Shown: piece by piece, positions 1 to 11,346 of the stretch | Layout of the letters: each line of letters begins with the position of its first letter | Numbering within the stretch: position 1 is the stretch's first letter | NCBI RefSeq assembly: GCF_000208865.1 | Contig: NC_018396.1 | Coordinates: forward strand, 3,157,101-3,221,100 | Source: Neospora caninum Liverpool | Lineage: Eukaryota > Apicomplexa > Conoidasida > Eucoccidiorida > Sarcocystidae | DNA length: 64,000 nucleotides | Reading direction: 5' to 3' | Translations under genes and position numbers: made by a program | Notes under the pieces: generated by a model | What the model was told of the DNA's origin: nothing | The model's database searches: none | What the model saw: the letters and a program-made list of their open reading frames with translations, nothing else

Positions 1-1822
1 AGTCGAGGGCGAGGAGTCGGTTGGTGTCGAAGCGCGCCTTCGCGACGCGCGTCTGCAGCCACTCGAGCATGTCCTCCACGGTTCTCTCTCCGCTGTAGAC
101 GAGGGGTGGGTCATGTTTCTTTCCGTGGGGGAAGAGGAAGAGCGTCGGATAGCCCGGAACCTTCATGCCCGGCACCTCGTTGCGTGTGGCGTCGATCTTC
201 GCGATGGTCACGCCGGGGACGTCTCGGAGTCGCGCTGCGAGTTCCTTGTACGCCGGCTCCAGTTTCCGACAGTACCCGCACCAGGGGGCGTAAAACTCGA
301 TGAAGACGTCGCCGTCGGCGTCTTTGACAAGCTGTTGAAAGGTCGAACCCACGACGGTTTTCACAGTGCCGCGCGGTTCTTCCTCGTCGCTGACCGCCTC
401 AGACCGGAAATACGGCTCTAGTTTCCGACCGACAAAGTCGTCGAAAAACGTGGAAACGACCGACGGCGACAGCGTGCGAATCGGCACTCGCGCCTGCCCT
501 GATCTGCCGGAGCTTTTCTCCTCGGGCCTGAACTTCAGGGCGGGGTGATGCGGTCCCTCGCTGTCGGCGTTCACGGACATGATGCGAAGCGCAGGGAGCG
601 CGTCTTCGTCGACGCCGAGCAGTTCGAGCATGTGTTTCTCGAACGGAGAGTTCACGCCGCACACGGTCGCGAGGAGCGACTGGCGGTGCTTCCGGGCGCC
701 CTGGAGGAACGCGCGCACGACGGGGTCCGTCGAGGTCTCGGCCTCGACAGCTGCGAGCGCGTTCGGATTCGCCTTGGTGTCCACGATGAGGACTGCCTTT
801 GGGCGCGGATCGGTGAAGAAGTTCTCTGGCAGGCGATCTGCGTCGAAGATGGAAATGAGCGGGAAGCGGAATCGGCCGACAAAGCTCGTGAGCGCCGCGA
901 CATCCGAGGGGTTCCCGGTGTACAGGTGGACGTCCGGTTCGTGCGCGTGCTTGGAGAAGACGGCGATGAAGGGCGGGTTCGCGAGGCGTCGCTCGACGTC
1001 TGCAGGGATCTTCCCCTTCTGGAGCCGGCGAATGTGCTGGCGGAGATGGTCAATCAGTTGGGCGTCCTGGACGTGGCCGAAAAAGACGTCCTCGCCGAAG
1101 CGCCGAGCCACCGAGACGTACGCATTCGCGTCGAATCCGCTCGAGTTGAACGCCCCGACGATGACCAGGTGACCGTGCTCGCGGTTGGACATCATCTCGT
1201 CCAAGTGCTGCGTGGAAGTGAGCGACTTGTCGCGGTCCAGGCGCGTCTCCACCCAGTGAACGAGGTGGGTGCGGTGCCGACGGCCCTGGTACGGCTGCCC
1301 GCGCCCATCGATGAAGAATTTGAGCGTCGGGAATTCGCGGATGTCTTCAAAGTTCGCAATGTCCTCTTCCTCCACCGAGTCGACGAGGGCGAGAATCACC
1401 GGCGGTTCGTGGTGCGCGAGGATCTTCGCCGCCGCGTGGAACTCCGGCAACGTCGCCTTGGACCAATAGCACCACGGTGCGTAGTACATGACCAAGACAA
1501 ACGGATGGGAGGCGAGAAACTCCTTGTACGTCTCCAGTCCAGACAAGGACATCGCGCCGCTCTCGAGCACCTTCAGCTTGTTTTCCCGCGTCTGTTGCTG
1601 CTGCTTCAGACTGTAGCTCTTGGTCGACTTGTCCGAGGCAGCGTCGCCGGCTCGGGCAGCCTCGTCTTCCGCGTTCACGACGCCCGCCTCTCGCGCAGCT
1701 GCCGAGACACCCAGGGGCGACGGGAAACGGAACAGAGTGGACGAAGCGCGGGAGGCCGGCCCCGAAACGCTCGCGGAGAGCGCGAAAAGGAGCGCAAGGA
1801 CGCCGAACAGCGCGCCGGCCAT
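1..1822 (-). CDS. Protein disulfide isomerase family protein (partial, runs off the left edge)
   Basis: The reverse strand is open from the ATG at 1822-1820 to the window edge without an intron (about 607 codons seen). The N-terminus is a clear signal peptide (hydrophobic stretch at residues 4-19, ending ALSASVSG), so the protein enters the ER. Thioredoxin-like domain a holds YYAPWCYWSKA, so its active site is C118-Y-W-S121 with Ser in place of the second Cys. The second catalytic domain holds YAPWCGYCRKLEP with an intact C515-G-Y-C518. Both domains keep the Pro loop (EFPTLKFF and PGYPTLFLF). The roughly 350 residues between them fit non-catalytic b and b' domains, giving a-b-b'-a' order. Family knowledge says such enzymes form or isomerise disulfides in secretory cargo. 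The C-terminus, including any ER-retention signal, lies outside the window. It is not the classical CGHC/CGHC PDI. Confidence 0.9.
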   Translation of the reverse strand, partial: MAGALFGVLALLFALSASVSGPASRASSTLFRFPSPLGVSAAAREAGVVNAEDEAARAGDAASDKSTKSYSLKQQQQTRENKLKVLESGAMSLSGLETYKEFLASHPFVLVMYYAPWCYWSKATLPEFHAAAKILAHHEPPVILALVDSVEEEDIANFEDIREFPTLKFFIDGRGQPYQGRRHRTHLVHWVETRLDRDKSLTSTQHLDEMMSNREHGHLVIVGAFNSSGFDANAYVSVARRFGEDVFFGHVQDAQLIDHLRQHIRRLQKGKIPADVERRLANPPFIAVFSKHAHEPDVHLYTGNPSDVAALTSFVGRFRFPLISIFDADRLPENFFTDPRPKAVLIVDTKANPNALAAVEAETSTDPVVRAFLQGARKHRQSLLATVCGVNSPFEKHMLELLGVDEDALPALRIMSVNADSEGPHHPALKFRPEEKSSGRSGQARVPIRTLSPSVVSTFFDDFVGRKLEPYFRSEAVSDEEEPRGTVKTVVGSTFQQLVKDADGDVFIEFYAPWCGYCRKLEPAYKELAARLRDVPGVTIAKIDATRNEVPGMKVPGYPTLFLFPHGKKHDPPLVYSGERTVEDMLEWLQTRVAKARFDTNRLLALD

Positions 1823-2630
1823 CTTGAACAATACGGTGTGGAGAATGGGTGAAAAACACGAGTGGCGGAAAACGGGGAGAGAATCTCGGCCACGGGGGAA
1901 AACTGGGGAAACGGACGAGCGACCGCCGGGTACGCCTGAGACAAACAGACGGGAACGGGAGCGCGGCGCGCTGGCACGAGGAACGAGAAAAGTGGAGACA
2001 CAGACGGGAAACCCCGAAAAACAAGGGGAACGATTATTTTGCACGACTGGCAACGCCTCGCTTCCGAATTTTGGATTCGACGCTCCCCTCTCTCTCTCTC
2101 TGCGACTGGCTGAGAAACAGCCAAAAAAAGACCCCAGACCGCCCCCGGCATGCACGGGGGGGAGCGAAAGATTTCGACGTAAAAGATACACCTTGAAGCC
2201 GAGGAAACGAAAAAAGGCAGAAAGGAAAATTGCACACAAAAAGGCAGCTAGCGACACCCTGGCACCGACCGCGGATGTGCACTAGGAAGAGTACATCTGT
2301 GCCTTGCGACAACCCCAGCTTCTCCACGTGCTCCAAGTCAGTTTACAGCTGCCGATTCCAGAGCCCTCGAGAGAAGCTCAGAGGTGCTGTCCCACTACGT
2401 GAACAGTCCGCGGAACGGTTTGCGCGCGGCGGAGAAACGCGTTTCGTTTGGAAATTTGCGACGATTCGTTTGTTCTCGGCGGCCCAACTCTGCGCGGGAA
2501 AACGACGAACGCCCGGGAAATGTGCAAACAGCTGAGTTCCAATGTGAGACGGCTGCAGGAGGGACGGCGGAGGCGCTCGACGACGGGCAAAAGGCAGCCA
2601 GCGGCAACGCGTGACAGAGGAAGCCTTAAT

Positions 2631-3090
2631 AGAGACGGGCCAGTTAAGGAACTGCCGACAGAGGAGCGCGTCTGCTGCCTCTATGGTATGAAGACATACA
2701 CGCGAGGAAGCGCCGCCGAACTGGAGATACAGTATATACACGCCGTCCGCGGCCCACAGAGACTCCCCGGAAGCCAGACAACACAGCGGTTTTTCCTTTT
2801 TTTTAGCGATGCTCGTATGTCGCCAGAGAAAACAGAGACGCGTGGTTTCGGCGAAAAGATGTGAGAGGAAAGCGAGAACTACTCTCAGGCGTCTCGGCTA
2901 AACACACACGGCGCGGGCGGCGGGCCCCCAACCAGGCGCAAGTGGTGAAGGCGCCTCACCGCGCGATATCTCAATGACAGCACAGAAACTTTGTCGATGG
3001 CACAAGCGCATTCGTCCCGAACGGAAGTTTCTCTGGATTGTTTTGTAGCGTGACGCACGAGGATTTGAAAGGATAACTAGCGCAGAGACG
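2631..3090. promoter_or_regulatory. Candidate promoter motif cluster (AGAGACG x3)
   Basis: AGAGACG occurs at 2631-2637, 2834-2840 and 3084-3090, about 0.8-1.3 kb upstream of the PDI start codon. This matches the WGAGACG element reported as enriched in Toxoplasma promoters. Three copies in 460 bp are suggestive only. The motif is short and the transcription start is unknown. Confidence 0.25.
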
Positions 3091-4722
3091 GATAACGTCA
3101 GTCAGCCCAAGGCTCTTCGGCCCTCGTTGACCTTGAGGCGGGCCATCTCTTCCTGCCGTGGTGTGTGATCTTTCATGGAAAAAGCAATCGAGAGAAGAAA
3201 TGAGGAAAAAGTACACCCCAGGAGAAGGGAGTTGCTCTGGGACAGGCGAGACAGCGACGAAACCTCCTAGCTCCGACAACAGGCAGCAGAAGACGCGAAG
3301 GAAGGAATCCTGAAGGGAACGAACCCGTCCCTAACTGTTGGCTGTGCACTTCAGTTAGCGAGGACTGAGCAGCGGGACCTTTCAAATTCTTTCCCTGCCT
3401 GCATGTAGGCAGTCGTGACTCGGCGGCCTGCGGTCTCGCGGTTCCCTGAGCTCCACTGTTCAGTGCGCAATCCAACGGCCGAGCGTGCGAAGCTTCACAA
3501 TAAACAGCTGTCGAACCCGGCAGCGACACGCCTGTATGCCTGTATGTCTATAGCCACGAGTCATCTGCCCTTGGCAGGAGCACTGGAATCGAAGGCACAC
3601 TCATCAGACCGGACGACAACCCTGACTGCGTCTCTCTCAGCTCCTGCCGGCGCCAATGAGAATCCCTGGGTCGCGTCTGTAGGGTACTTTCGAACCGTGC
3701 AGGGATCAAGCGCCAGCCAGCAGCTACTACACGAGAACAAACCGAAGCCTCTTCAATCGCATCTCTTCTGTAGCGGGGCCAAACGTCGACGGCAGAGGAA
3801 ACTGGGTCTAGTCAGGCACAGACAAAGAATCGTATGACGCCAGCCGCCTGAACCGTGGCGTGTTTGTCGGGGTACCCCTGAGTTTAAATAACATAGACGC
3901 TCGACGTATTCGCGCGTGGCTTTCAAGAGTTTATAGACTTGCCGGTTGTTCGGGTGACGCACTCTGCTGGACAGAGGATCGTGGGCACAGGCGTTTTCCC
4001 ACGCGTTCTCTGCGACGAGTGGAGACACGTGCTTGTCTAGGCAAGCGTAGCAAGCGAGGTGCGAGATCTGTATTTGGAGCCGAGGAATCTGTAGTGTATC
4101 TGCGTCTGCCGCGTGCACCCTGATGCTCCGTACCCCACTGCAAAGCGTGGATTAGAGGTAACGTGACAGAAACGAGTGGAAACGAACAGTAAGGAAAGAC
4201 CAGTCGAAAAAGCGTGGTAGGTCTTACTCGCACGGCAAACTGGGTGTGCGTACAAGTCTACATATGGCCTATCCACGCTTCGAAATCTGAAGTGAACAAC
4301 ACCAGTCGCCGTCTCGGAAGCGACACAGAATCGGTGAGGCTACTCCAGGATTTGTGTGCGGCGCATCTGAGGCCCACACGACTGTCTTGCAGGCGGCGCC
4401 GCGTGGCCTGTGTGTCTTGCTTTATTCGGCATGCGCTCCCAGTTTCATTCGAATTTCTGTTCCTTCGTCTGACATAAGAAAAAAGACACGGAAACAACGT
4501 CGAGACATCTCTTTCGTTCCTTTCCGCTCAAAGCGCACGCACACGCCTCGCCCAGTCCACACCCTGCGCGTCTTCACACATCTCACGTGGACGTCTAAAA
4601 GTGAAACGTCCCGGAAGCACTTCCGACCCTTCCTTGCACCGCGGAACAAATCGAATGTTGACAAAGACTTTCGAGAAAGTTTTAAGCCTGAGAAGAGCGC
4701 GGACTAGGGTCACCAACTTAGC

Positions 4723-4723
<1 letters not shown>

Positions 4724-4759
<36 letters not shown>
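4724..4759. repeat. (TA)n microsatellite
   Basis: An uninterrupted run of alternating T and A, about 36 bp, lies just downstream of the AP2 gene. Confidence 0.95.
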
Positions 4760-4766
<7 letters not shown>

Positions 4767-4861
4767 CATGTGCACCTCTCTGCGGAGACGCGTTTCGCAT
4801 TTAAAGATACACTGACAAGAAGAACGGCGTCTCTGACCTCCCCGCCCCTCTTCGGACCCAG

Positions 4862-7800
4862 TTAGCTTTCTCGCGGGTCTCCTCCTGATTCGTGGCCTTT
4901 CTCCGCGGACGCGTCCGCCTCGTCCACTCTCTGCACATGGTTGGCAGTCGAGGCAGGCTGGTTGTCTCCCTGGTCCCCGTTTTCGCTTCGTGTGGCGCCG
5001 AGAGCCCCGAGCCGTCCCTTTTCTTCGCGTTGCATTTTCTGGCGCTTGTTGGAGTCGACCAAGATTTGCCTGTAGAATCCACTCTGGACGAGTGCGTCTC
5101 GCAAGCTGCCCAGCTGGAGCTCGAGGAATTTCACGACGAGCCGCAGGCGACTGGAGGGCGGCAGGTCGCTGGGGAGAATTTGTTTCTGAATGCACTCGCG
5201 AAGGATGGCCAGGTGTTCGTGGAGTTCCACGGCCAGGCGCGCGGACTCGATGTACACCATGTGCGACGCCACAAACTCCGCCAGCAGTTTCCGCAGCGCC
5301 TTCAGCTCCTCGGACGCCTCCGGCAACGACGTCGGCTCCAGATCGGATCTGTCGCCCCCGTCCTTCCGCTCCGCATCGGCCTCTTCGCCGTCAGTCTCTT
5401 TTTTTGTGTTGTCGGCCCCAGCGACCGCTGGAGCCTCGGCGTTCACCTTCCGGCCTTCTCCCGGGAGTCCGGCGCAGCCGCGGAGGGCGGAGTCTTCGCC
5501 AGGGACCACGAGGGCGAGCACGCAGTCGATGCCGCCGCTCCGGATGTTCTTCTCCAGATTGTGCAGCAGTGTCAGAAGCACGGCTTGGTAACACGGCAGC
5601 AAGAGCGTCATGTCGTCGCCCTGACTCGCCCCCGAGTTCGACTCCTCGAACATCTGAAGCAGCTCGACTTCTTGCACCTGCTGGCGCCTGAGCTGAACAG
5701 CCATCTCGTACGCCTCCTTCACGCCCGCGTGGGGAGAGAGAGACGGCGCCTCGTCTTCCTTCTTCTCCTTGCACAGCTTCTCCTCCTTCTTGTCGTAAAA
5801 ATACCTTCGCTGGTTCCGGTAGTACACAGCCCACCGCCGGCTCTTCTTGTCCCGCGACACGCCCTTTATCACCGGCAAACTCACTTCTGGACAGTCCGGC
5901 AGCACGTAGTACTCGACTGGCGGCGACTCCGTGCCTGTCAGGCCTTGACCGTCGAGCTGAGCACAGAAACAGCAAACAACGCGCACACACCGTCGCCGGG
6001 GAAACGGTAGGGACGAGGAACGAGGGAAAACCTCTGCGGATTCCAGGGAAACGTCGACACCATGCAGAGCCACGTCCAGAAAAAACGCTCGACCCTGGTG
6101 CACAGGCTGGCGCGACCAAACTCCGTTTTCGACAGTTTTTAAACACGCCCAGAACAGACGCGCAAAACGCGCCGCTTTCCACTCGCCTTTCGTCCCCTTC
6201 TCGCGCGTCCTTCTCTCTTCCTTCTCCTTTCCTCTTCCTTCTATCTGCCTTCTCTCTTCTTCCTTCCCTCTTCCTCTTCCTTCTCCTTCCCTTTTCCTTC
6301 TCGCTTCCCCTCTGGCTTACTCCTGGCAACGGCTCCTTGACGGGTACAATTTCTCCGTCCTCGAAGACGCCGGGCTTCGCCGCTTGCTGGACCACGTCGC
6401 AGGCGAACCGGTAGCTCTTGAAGAAGCCCCAGCGCCGGAGAGGAAAGCGCTTGGTGATCGGCACTGTGCTGTCTTCTGTCTCCAAGTACCGAGCCAGGAA
6501 CTGGTACTGGTGGGGATCGTAAACCACACCTGGGACAGGGGGCAGCTGGGCAGCACGCGCCGCCAGGGACACGAGACGACTCCCTGAGAAAGGAGAAGAA
6601 ACCCAACACGAACACGCGCAGGCGAAACCGGAAAAGTGTGGAGAGGAGCAAGACAAGGGATCAAGAAGTGGAGAAGCGGCGACAAAAGAGCGAGAAGCCC
6701 CCTTGGTTGCAAGAGAGGCGAAGCAGAAGTGAGTGGGGAGGTGAAGAAGAGGAAGAAGAGGAGAATCGGCGCCCACCAATGAACGCAAGAGACGGCAAGC
6801 CAGAAAAGAGAAAACAGACGCCACCAAGAAGACCCTCTGTGAAGGACATGTTGAAGCTGTCTGCAGAGAAGCGTACAGGCCAACAAGGTGACCGACGCTT
6901 TCCTTGGGAACGGCCTCGACACACGTTTGCACATCTACATGTGCGTACTATGCATGATTTGCATGCCGTACATGTAAATCCTGTTCCGATACCATGAACG
7001 TGCCATATATGTATATGCACATGCTTTGATACGTTTGTGTGTGTGTGTGTGTGTGTACGGAGCCGTCTCTCACGGAGAGAAGGCCTTAGCTGGCGAGCTT
7101 CTCTGACGACAGCGGCGCAATTCTGCTTTCTCCTGCATGTTTTTGAGACACCTACCGTTGGTTGTCTTTGGAGCAGGCATGAGGAGGGCATCGACCAGAA
7201 GACGATGAAGGCCAGCGAGGCCTTCTTGTTCAATCCACTTGAGCACAATGTGTCCGCCTGTTCGGTCGTCTTCGTCTTCCCCACTGTCTTCGCCTCTGTC
7301 TCCCTTTTGCGCTTCGTCTTCCTCTCTCTTTTCTGCCGACTCGGCCCCCGCACTCGCTGACTTGCTCCTCGGGTCTCGGCACTTCCGGGACGCGCGCCGC
7401 TTTCTCTCGTCGCCCCACAAGCCTGTCCCTGGGCACATTCGAGGAGCTGCCGAAATCTCAATCTGTCGCAAGCTGACTGCGGGGACGGCGCACGGCATCG
7501 CTCCGAAAACCTTCTGCTGCATAGTCTGTCCGACTCCTGGTCCTCCCGGCGCCATCCCCATATGGGGGGTTCCGGCGCCGCCAGGGGTCGCGCCCCCGGG
7601 CCCCGGGACGGACCCCACCCCGGGGGCGACTGCCAGGGGCATCGGACCCGCGGGCACTGGGCCAAGTGCCCCGTTCGGGCCGGGAGTCCCCATTTGCGGG
7701 TGCATCGGCATGGCACCCTGGGGCACAGGGACGACGGGGAACACGGGAGAGGCGCCGGGGGCAGTCGCAGGCTGCAGAGGCCCAGTGCCTCGCGCGTTCA

Positions 7801-8470
7801 GCGAGGCAGAAGGATCGAAGGGGGCGGGACCGCTGAGAGGCCGGTACTGCGAAAGGAGGAACTGAGAAGACGAGAGAGGCGGGGGCTGCGAATGACTCAC
7901 GTTGCCGCTCCCGACCGAAGAGGAAAACGCCGCCAGCTGCTGCGCAAAGGCAGCCGACCCCACCGCGGCCGTCGAGAGGTTCACAGAGGGTGGAGACATG
8001 TTTGGGTGGGCAGAAGACTGGACAGGGGCCGAGTGCATCGGCAGAGGCGAAGGAAGGTGTGGATTCTGCGTCATTTGCGCAGTCAACGGGGGCCCTCCCG
8101 GACCCGGATGGGTGTCGCCCACGAGGCCGCCGCTCCCGGCCTGGCCAGGACTCTGAGACGCATGGTGAAAAGAAGAGTTCATGAAGGTACCAGACTGCGA
8201 CGCTCCGTCGGCAGCCATTGCTGGAGGCCCCTGCGGCGCAAATGGCATTCCTCCCGGATATCCAGGAGCCATGCCGTCCGGCGCGCCCCATCCGAGGGGC
8301 GACGCGCCCGCGCCGCCGTTGGGGACCTGTCCGGACTGCGCCATGTTGCCCAGGGAGGCAGAGGAAGCAAGGAGCGAAGAGTCGCAAAGGGAAGATCCTC
8401 CGGAGACAGGAGAGCTATGTGGATTGCCTGAGAGGACGCCGTGCCCGTCTGACGAAGACATGTCAGCCAT
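4862..8470 (-). CDS. AP2/ERF-domain (ApiAP2) transcription factor with ACDC-like C-terminal region
   Basis: Model: 8470-7156, 6583-6321, 5956-4862; 890 aa. The introns have GTAGGT...CAG and GTAAGC...CAG ends, with phases 1 and 0 matching. Exon 1 (residues 1-438) starts MADMSSSDGH and is disordered, rich in Pro, Gly, Ser and Met. Exon 2 (438-526) holds a compact well-conserved-looking block (YDPHQYQFLARYLETEDS, then RRWGFFKSYRF). Exon 3 carries an AP2 fold at about 555-617: KGVSRDKKSRRWAVYYRNQR for the beta sheet, then GVKEAYEMAVQLRRQQ for the helix, with a charged insert of about 15 residues between them. After it comes TLLLPCYQAVLLTLLHNLEK, like the AP2-coincident (ACDC) domain. A charged linker and a second helical part (residues about 740-800) follow. 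ApiAP2 proteins bind DNA and control stage-specific transcription in the nucleus. I do not assign it a numbered AP2 name. Confidence 0.85.
7034..7056. repeat. (GT)n microsatellite
   Basis: An alternating TG tract of about 23 bp lies inside intron 1 of the AP2 gene. Confidence 0.9.
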
Positions 8471-11346
8471 CGTGGCGGGCGTCAGAGTGAATCATTGGAA
8501 ACCGCAGGGAGATTCTCGTGCGGACAACGACGCCCACGCCGGAGAGGCGAGCACGAGAGAAAACAGAAACAAAGGCACGGCCGTTTCTTCCGAGAGGACG
8601 CGCGGGCGAACAGAGACAAGGCAATAGAAAAACTCGAGTCAGAGGGCTGGAGGAGACGGTCAGCGAAGGCGACGCAGCGGCGCCGGGCATCGCTTCGGCA
8701 AAAATCCAGAGGGGGGAATTCGATGCGGCACAGATGTGGGAGACGAAGCGGGTAAACTGGGAAAAAACCAGGCGGGAAACGCAAAAAAAGACGGAAACGG
8801 AGAAACACGGTACGGCTGGCGGGCGCGCCGTGGCGGGAAGGCGTCAAACAAACTGCGGGTACACGGACTGGGGAAACGAGGGAAGGACAGGAAGGAAAAA
8901 GACAGCCGCTAAGACAAACGTGAAGGGTGAGCAGGTGGAGAGGAAAGAGGGAAAACGACAAAGAACTCCGGAGACAGGTCTTGCCCTCCAACTCTTTTTT
9001 TCTTGCCCACGCGCGCAGAGACGACAGGCCGAGCAGATGGCGGCCAAGAAGTGAATCGTCGCTGTTAGTAGATCAGCGGGAAATTGGGGAAAATACGGGA
9101 GATGCCAAAGAAGACAGGACCGCAGAGCTCCGAGGAAACGGAGCGCAGAAGCAGGACGCGTGCTGCAGTGCGAGAATCTCGAAGATTTTCCACCGGAAAA
9201 ACGACGCAGGCCTCCCCCGGCGTATAGCCACCTCTTTATAGAGTTCACGGTAATCGAGAGAACCTAAGAAGATCGAAAAGCTACTCCGCTGAGGAAAGCT
9301 GTTGCAAACTGACCGATGACTGAAAAGCACGCCGTCCTACGCGCTTCTGGGCCACATGCAACCGTCACACAACATCAACCCAGGACGGAAACTAGAGACA
9401 CAGGCCGGTCTACATGCACCCAGGGAGAGCGACGGTCTCGTCTTTGTGGAGAGAAATCGCGGGAAAAGGGACCTCTTGTTTTGAATGCGGAAAAAGGACA
9501 CGGTGGAAAAAACTCACGGGAAACAGAGAAAGAACCCCCCGAAAAGGAAAAGTTGAAAGCAGATGCAGAGAATCCTCCCTCGTGCCGAATACTGGCAGTG
9601 TTCCTTTCCCGCTTCCCGGCGTATGCAGGCCGCCTCTCTTTAGCTAGCACCGATACGGATTTCCACGGAGATGTGTGAAGCCGAGCAACTGAGCCTGTAG
9701 AGAGGCTTCTGAGCGTTCTTTGCCGTTTCCTTCAAGTTTCCATTCCCTATCTGTGAATCGGAACGAGGGAAGGTTTATACGGTGTTTCACGCGGTGACCT
9801 CTCCGGACTGGTCTGAACTGTCCGCCCTGCGAAAAAGAACAGTTTGCGAGTAAGCCGTTTTTAGCTGTCTTTCCGCTTACACACAGCTTCACTCACAAAT
9901 CCAGTAGCGTTCGGATTGGAATTGGCAACGCCACCCAGAGCTTCGTTCGTGATGGCTTCCAAGAACTGAACGGCAAACGCGAGTTGTCCGTGTGTATGTG
10001 TGTGTGTGTAGACTGTACACGAGGTGTGCCACAGAGAGAGACATGCCATGGTTGTTTTGCGGAGCTTTGATAACAGGGAAGAGATTAACAGAGCAGCGCG
10101 GAGAAGAAATGCATCATGTGAAGTCGAGACGGGATTGCTTTTGGTGTCCGGGAATAGCGCGGCTGCAGGTATAAAACGCAGCTACCCGGGGGATCTTCAG
10201 AACTCACTCTTTCCGTAGTACGAGAAAGCTACGTACAGTTGTGTTAGCTGTGTCTGAAGGAAAGAACTGCCTGGTGTGAATGTCGGAAATATCCAAGAAA
10301 TCCAAGTCCACCGACACCTGTCTACCTGGAAGGAAGCCGGACGTAGAACGCAGTTTGAGCTGCCGGCAAGACAGGGAACGGGGTCTCGTGACAGCACGCG
10401 TGAAAGGAAGCGAATCCGGCACACAAATGTGTTTACCATGTAAAAACAGTCTGCGTGAGCGAATCTGAGGAGTAACTAGCGCGCGTGTGTGACGCCGTTA
10501 GGCCCAACTCCAGCGTGGCCGCAGTGACACTGGGCGGGAAGCCCCGGTACCACTGCATAGTTGATTGCTATTTTAGGTTCGATGGAACTCCGAGAGACTG
10601 CGAACTCCTGTGGGTTGTTCTGCTCGCTGCATAAAAAGGAGAAACTCTCCTTTTCCAGGCTCAGAAAGTGTGGCAGCCGCGCGTGCCTGCTGACACAACG
10701 TGGCTTGGCGGTACATCGGCACTCTCTGTTTCCACAGCAGTCTTTTAGTGCCCAGAAGTTTCGGGCTTTTCACGTGCGTACTCAATAAAGCACTTGCCTT
10801 CTCGATCGCGTGCACGACGACTCGACTTATCCCCCTGGCAAGGCAAATAAACAAGCTGACGACATTTTAAGCACGGGAGAACGCTCCGTCCCTAATTGTG
10901 GCACATGTCACCTCTCTCGCGTAGTCTGGTTTCCCCCGTCGCATCTGGCGGCTCCAGGCGCCCCGCGCTCAGCTCTCGCAAACGCGCCTACAGCCCCACA
11001 AAAGCGACAGCTTTTTGAGGGAAGGCAAGCACCTAAAGGGTAGAAGATTGTTTCTCCACTGCGCCGCCTCGCAGCGCCTTCACCTGAGAAGGCGAGTCGG
11101 GCGACTGTCCAGGCCTGCTAAGCGTGCAGTTCCTCGCGATTCCCCGGAAGGAGCGTCGGTCCTCAGAGAAAGTCGCGTTTGACCGTTGTGTGTCTGTGCA
11201 TGCGGCCAGACGTTTGGAACCCCAGCGTTGAGAGAAAAGCTAGCTCGTCCCGCTGAGAACGGAGTTGGCGCATCTGGACTACGAAAAGTCATGCTATCGC
11301 AACTTTGCCGAGCGAGACGTGCACTGCTATGGCTTCTCAGTGATTG
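8471..11346. other. Divergent intergenic region between the AP2 and IQUB genes
   Basis: This shared upstream region of two divergently transcribed genes presumably holds both 5' UTRs and promoters. An AGAGACG promoter-type motif is at 9017-9023, about 550 bp upstream of the AP2 start codon. Open frames are short and without domains. I see no RNA gene. Confidence 0.55.

Larger units (their letters stand above)
1823..4861. other. Intergenic region upstream of the PDI gene and downstream of the AP2 gene
   Basis: This stretch must hold the PDI promoter and 5' UTR plus the AP2-gene 3' UTR. All open frames here are short and none shows a recognisable domain or good codon pattern. I see no RNA gene. 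It contains three AGAGACG motifs and a (TA)n microsatellite, listed separately. Confidence 0.6.

Noticed and set aside
545..1852. Open plus-strand frame of 435 codons
   Set aside because: It is the antisense shadow of the PDI gene. It begins with GTG, and the minus strand shows signal peptide and thioredoxin motifs.
4892..6010. Open plus-strand frame of 372 codons
   Set aside because: Antisense shadow of exon 3 of the AP2 gene.
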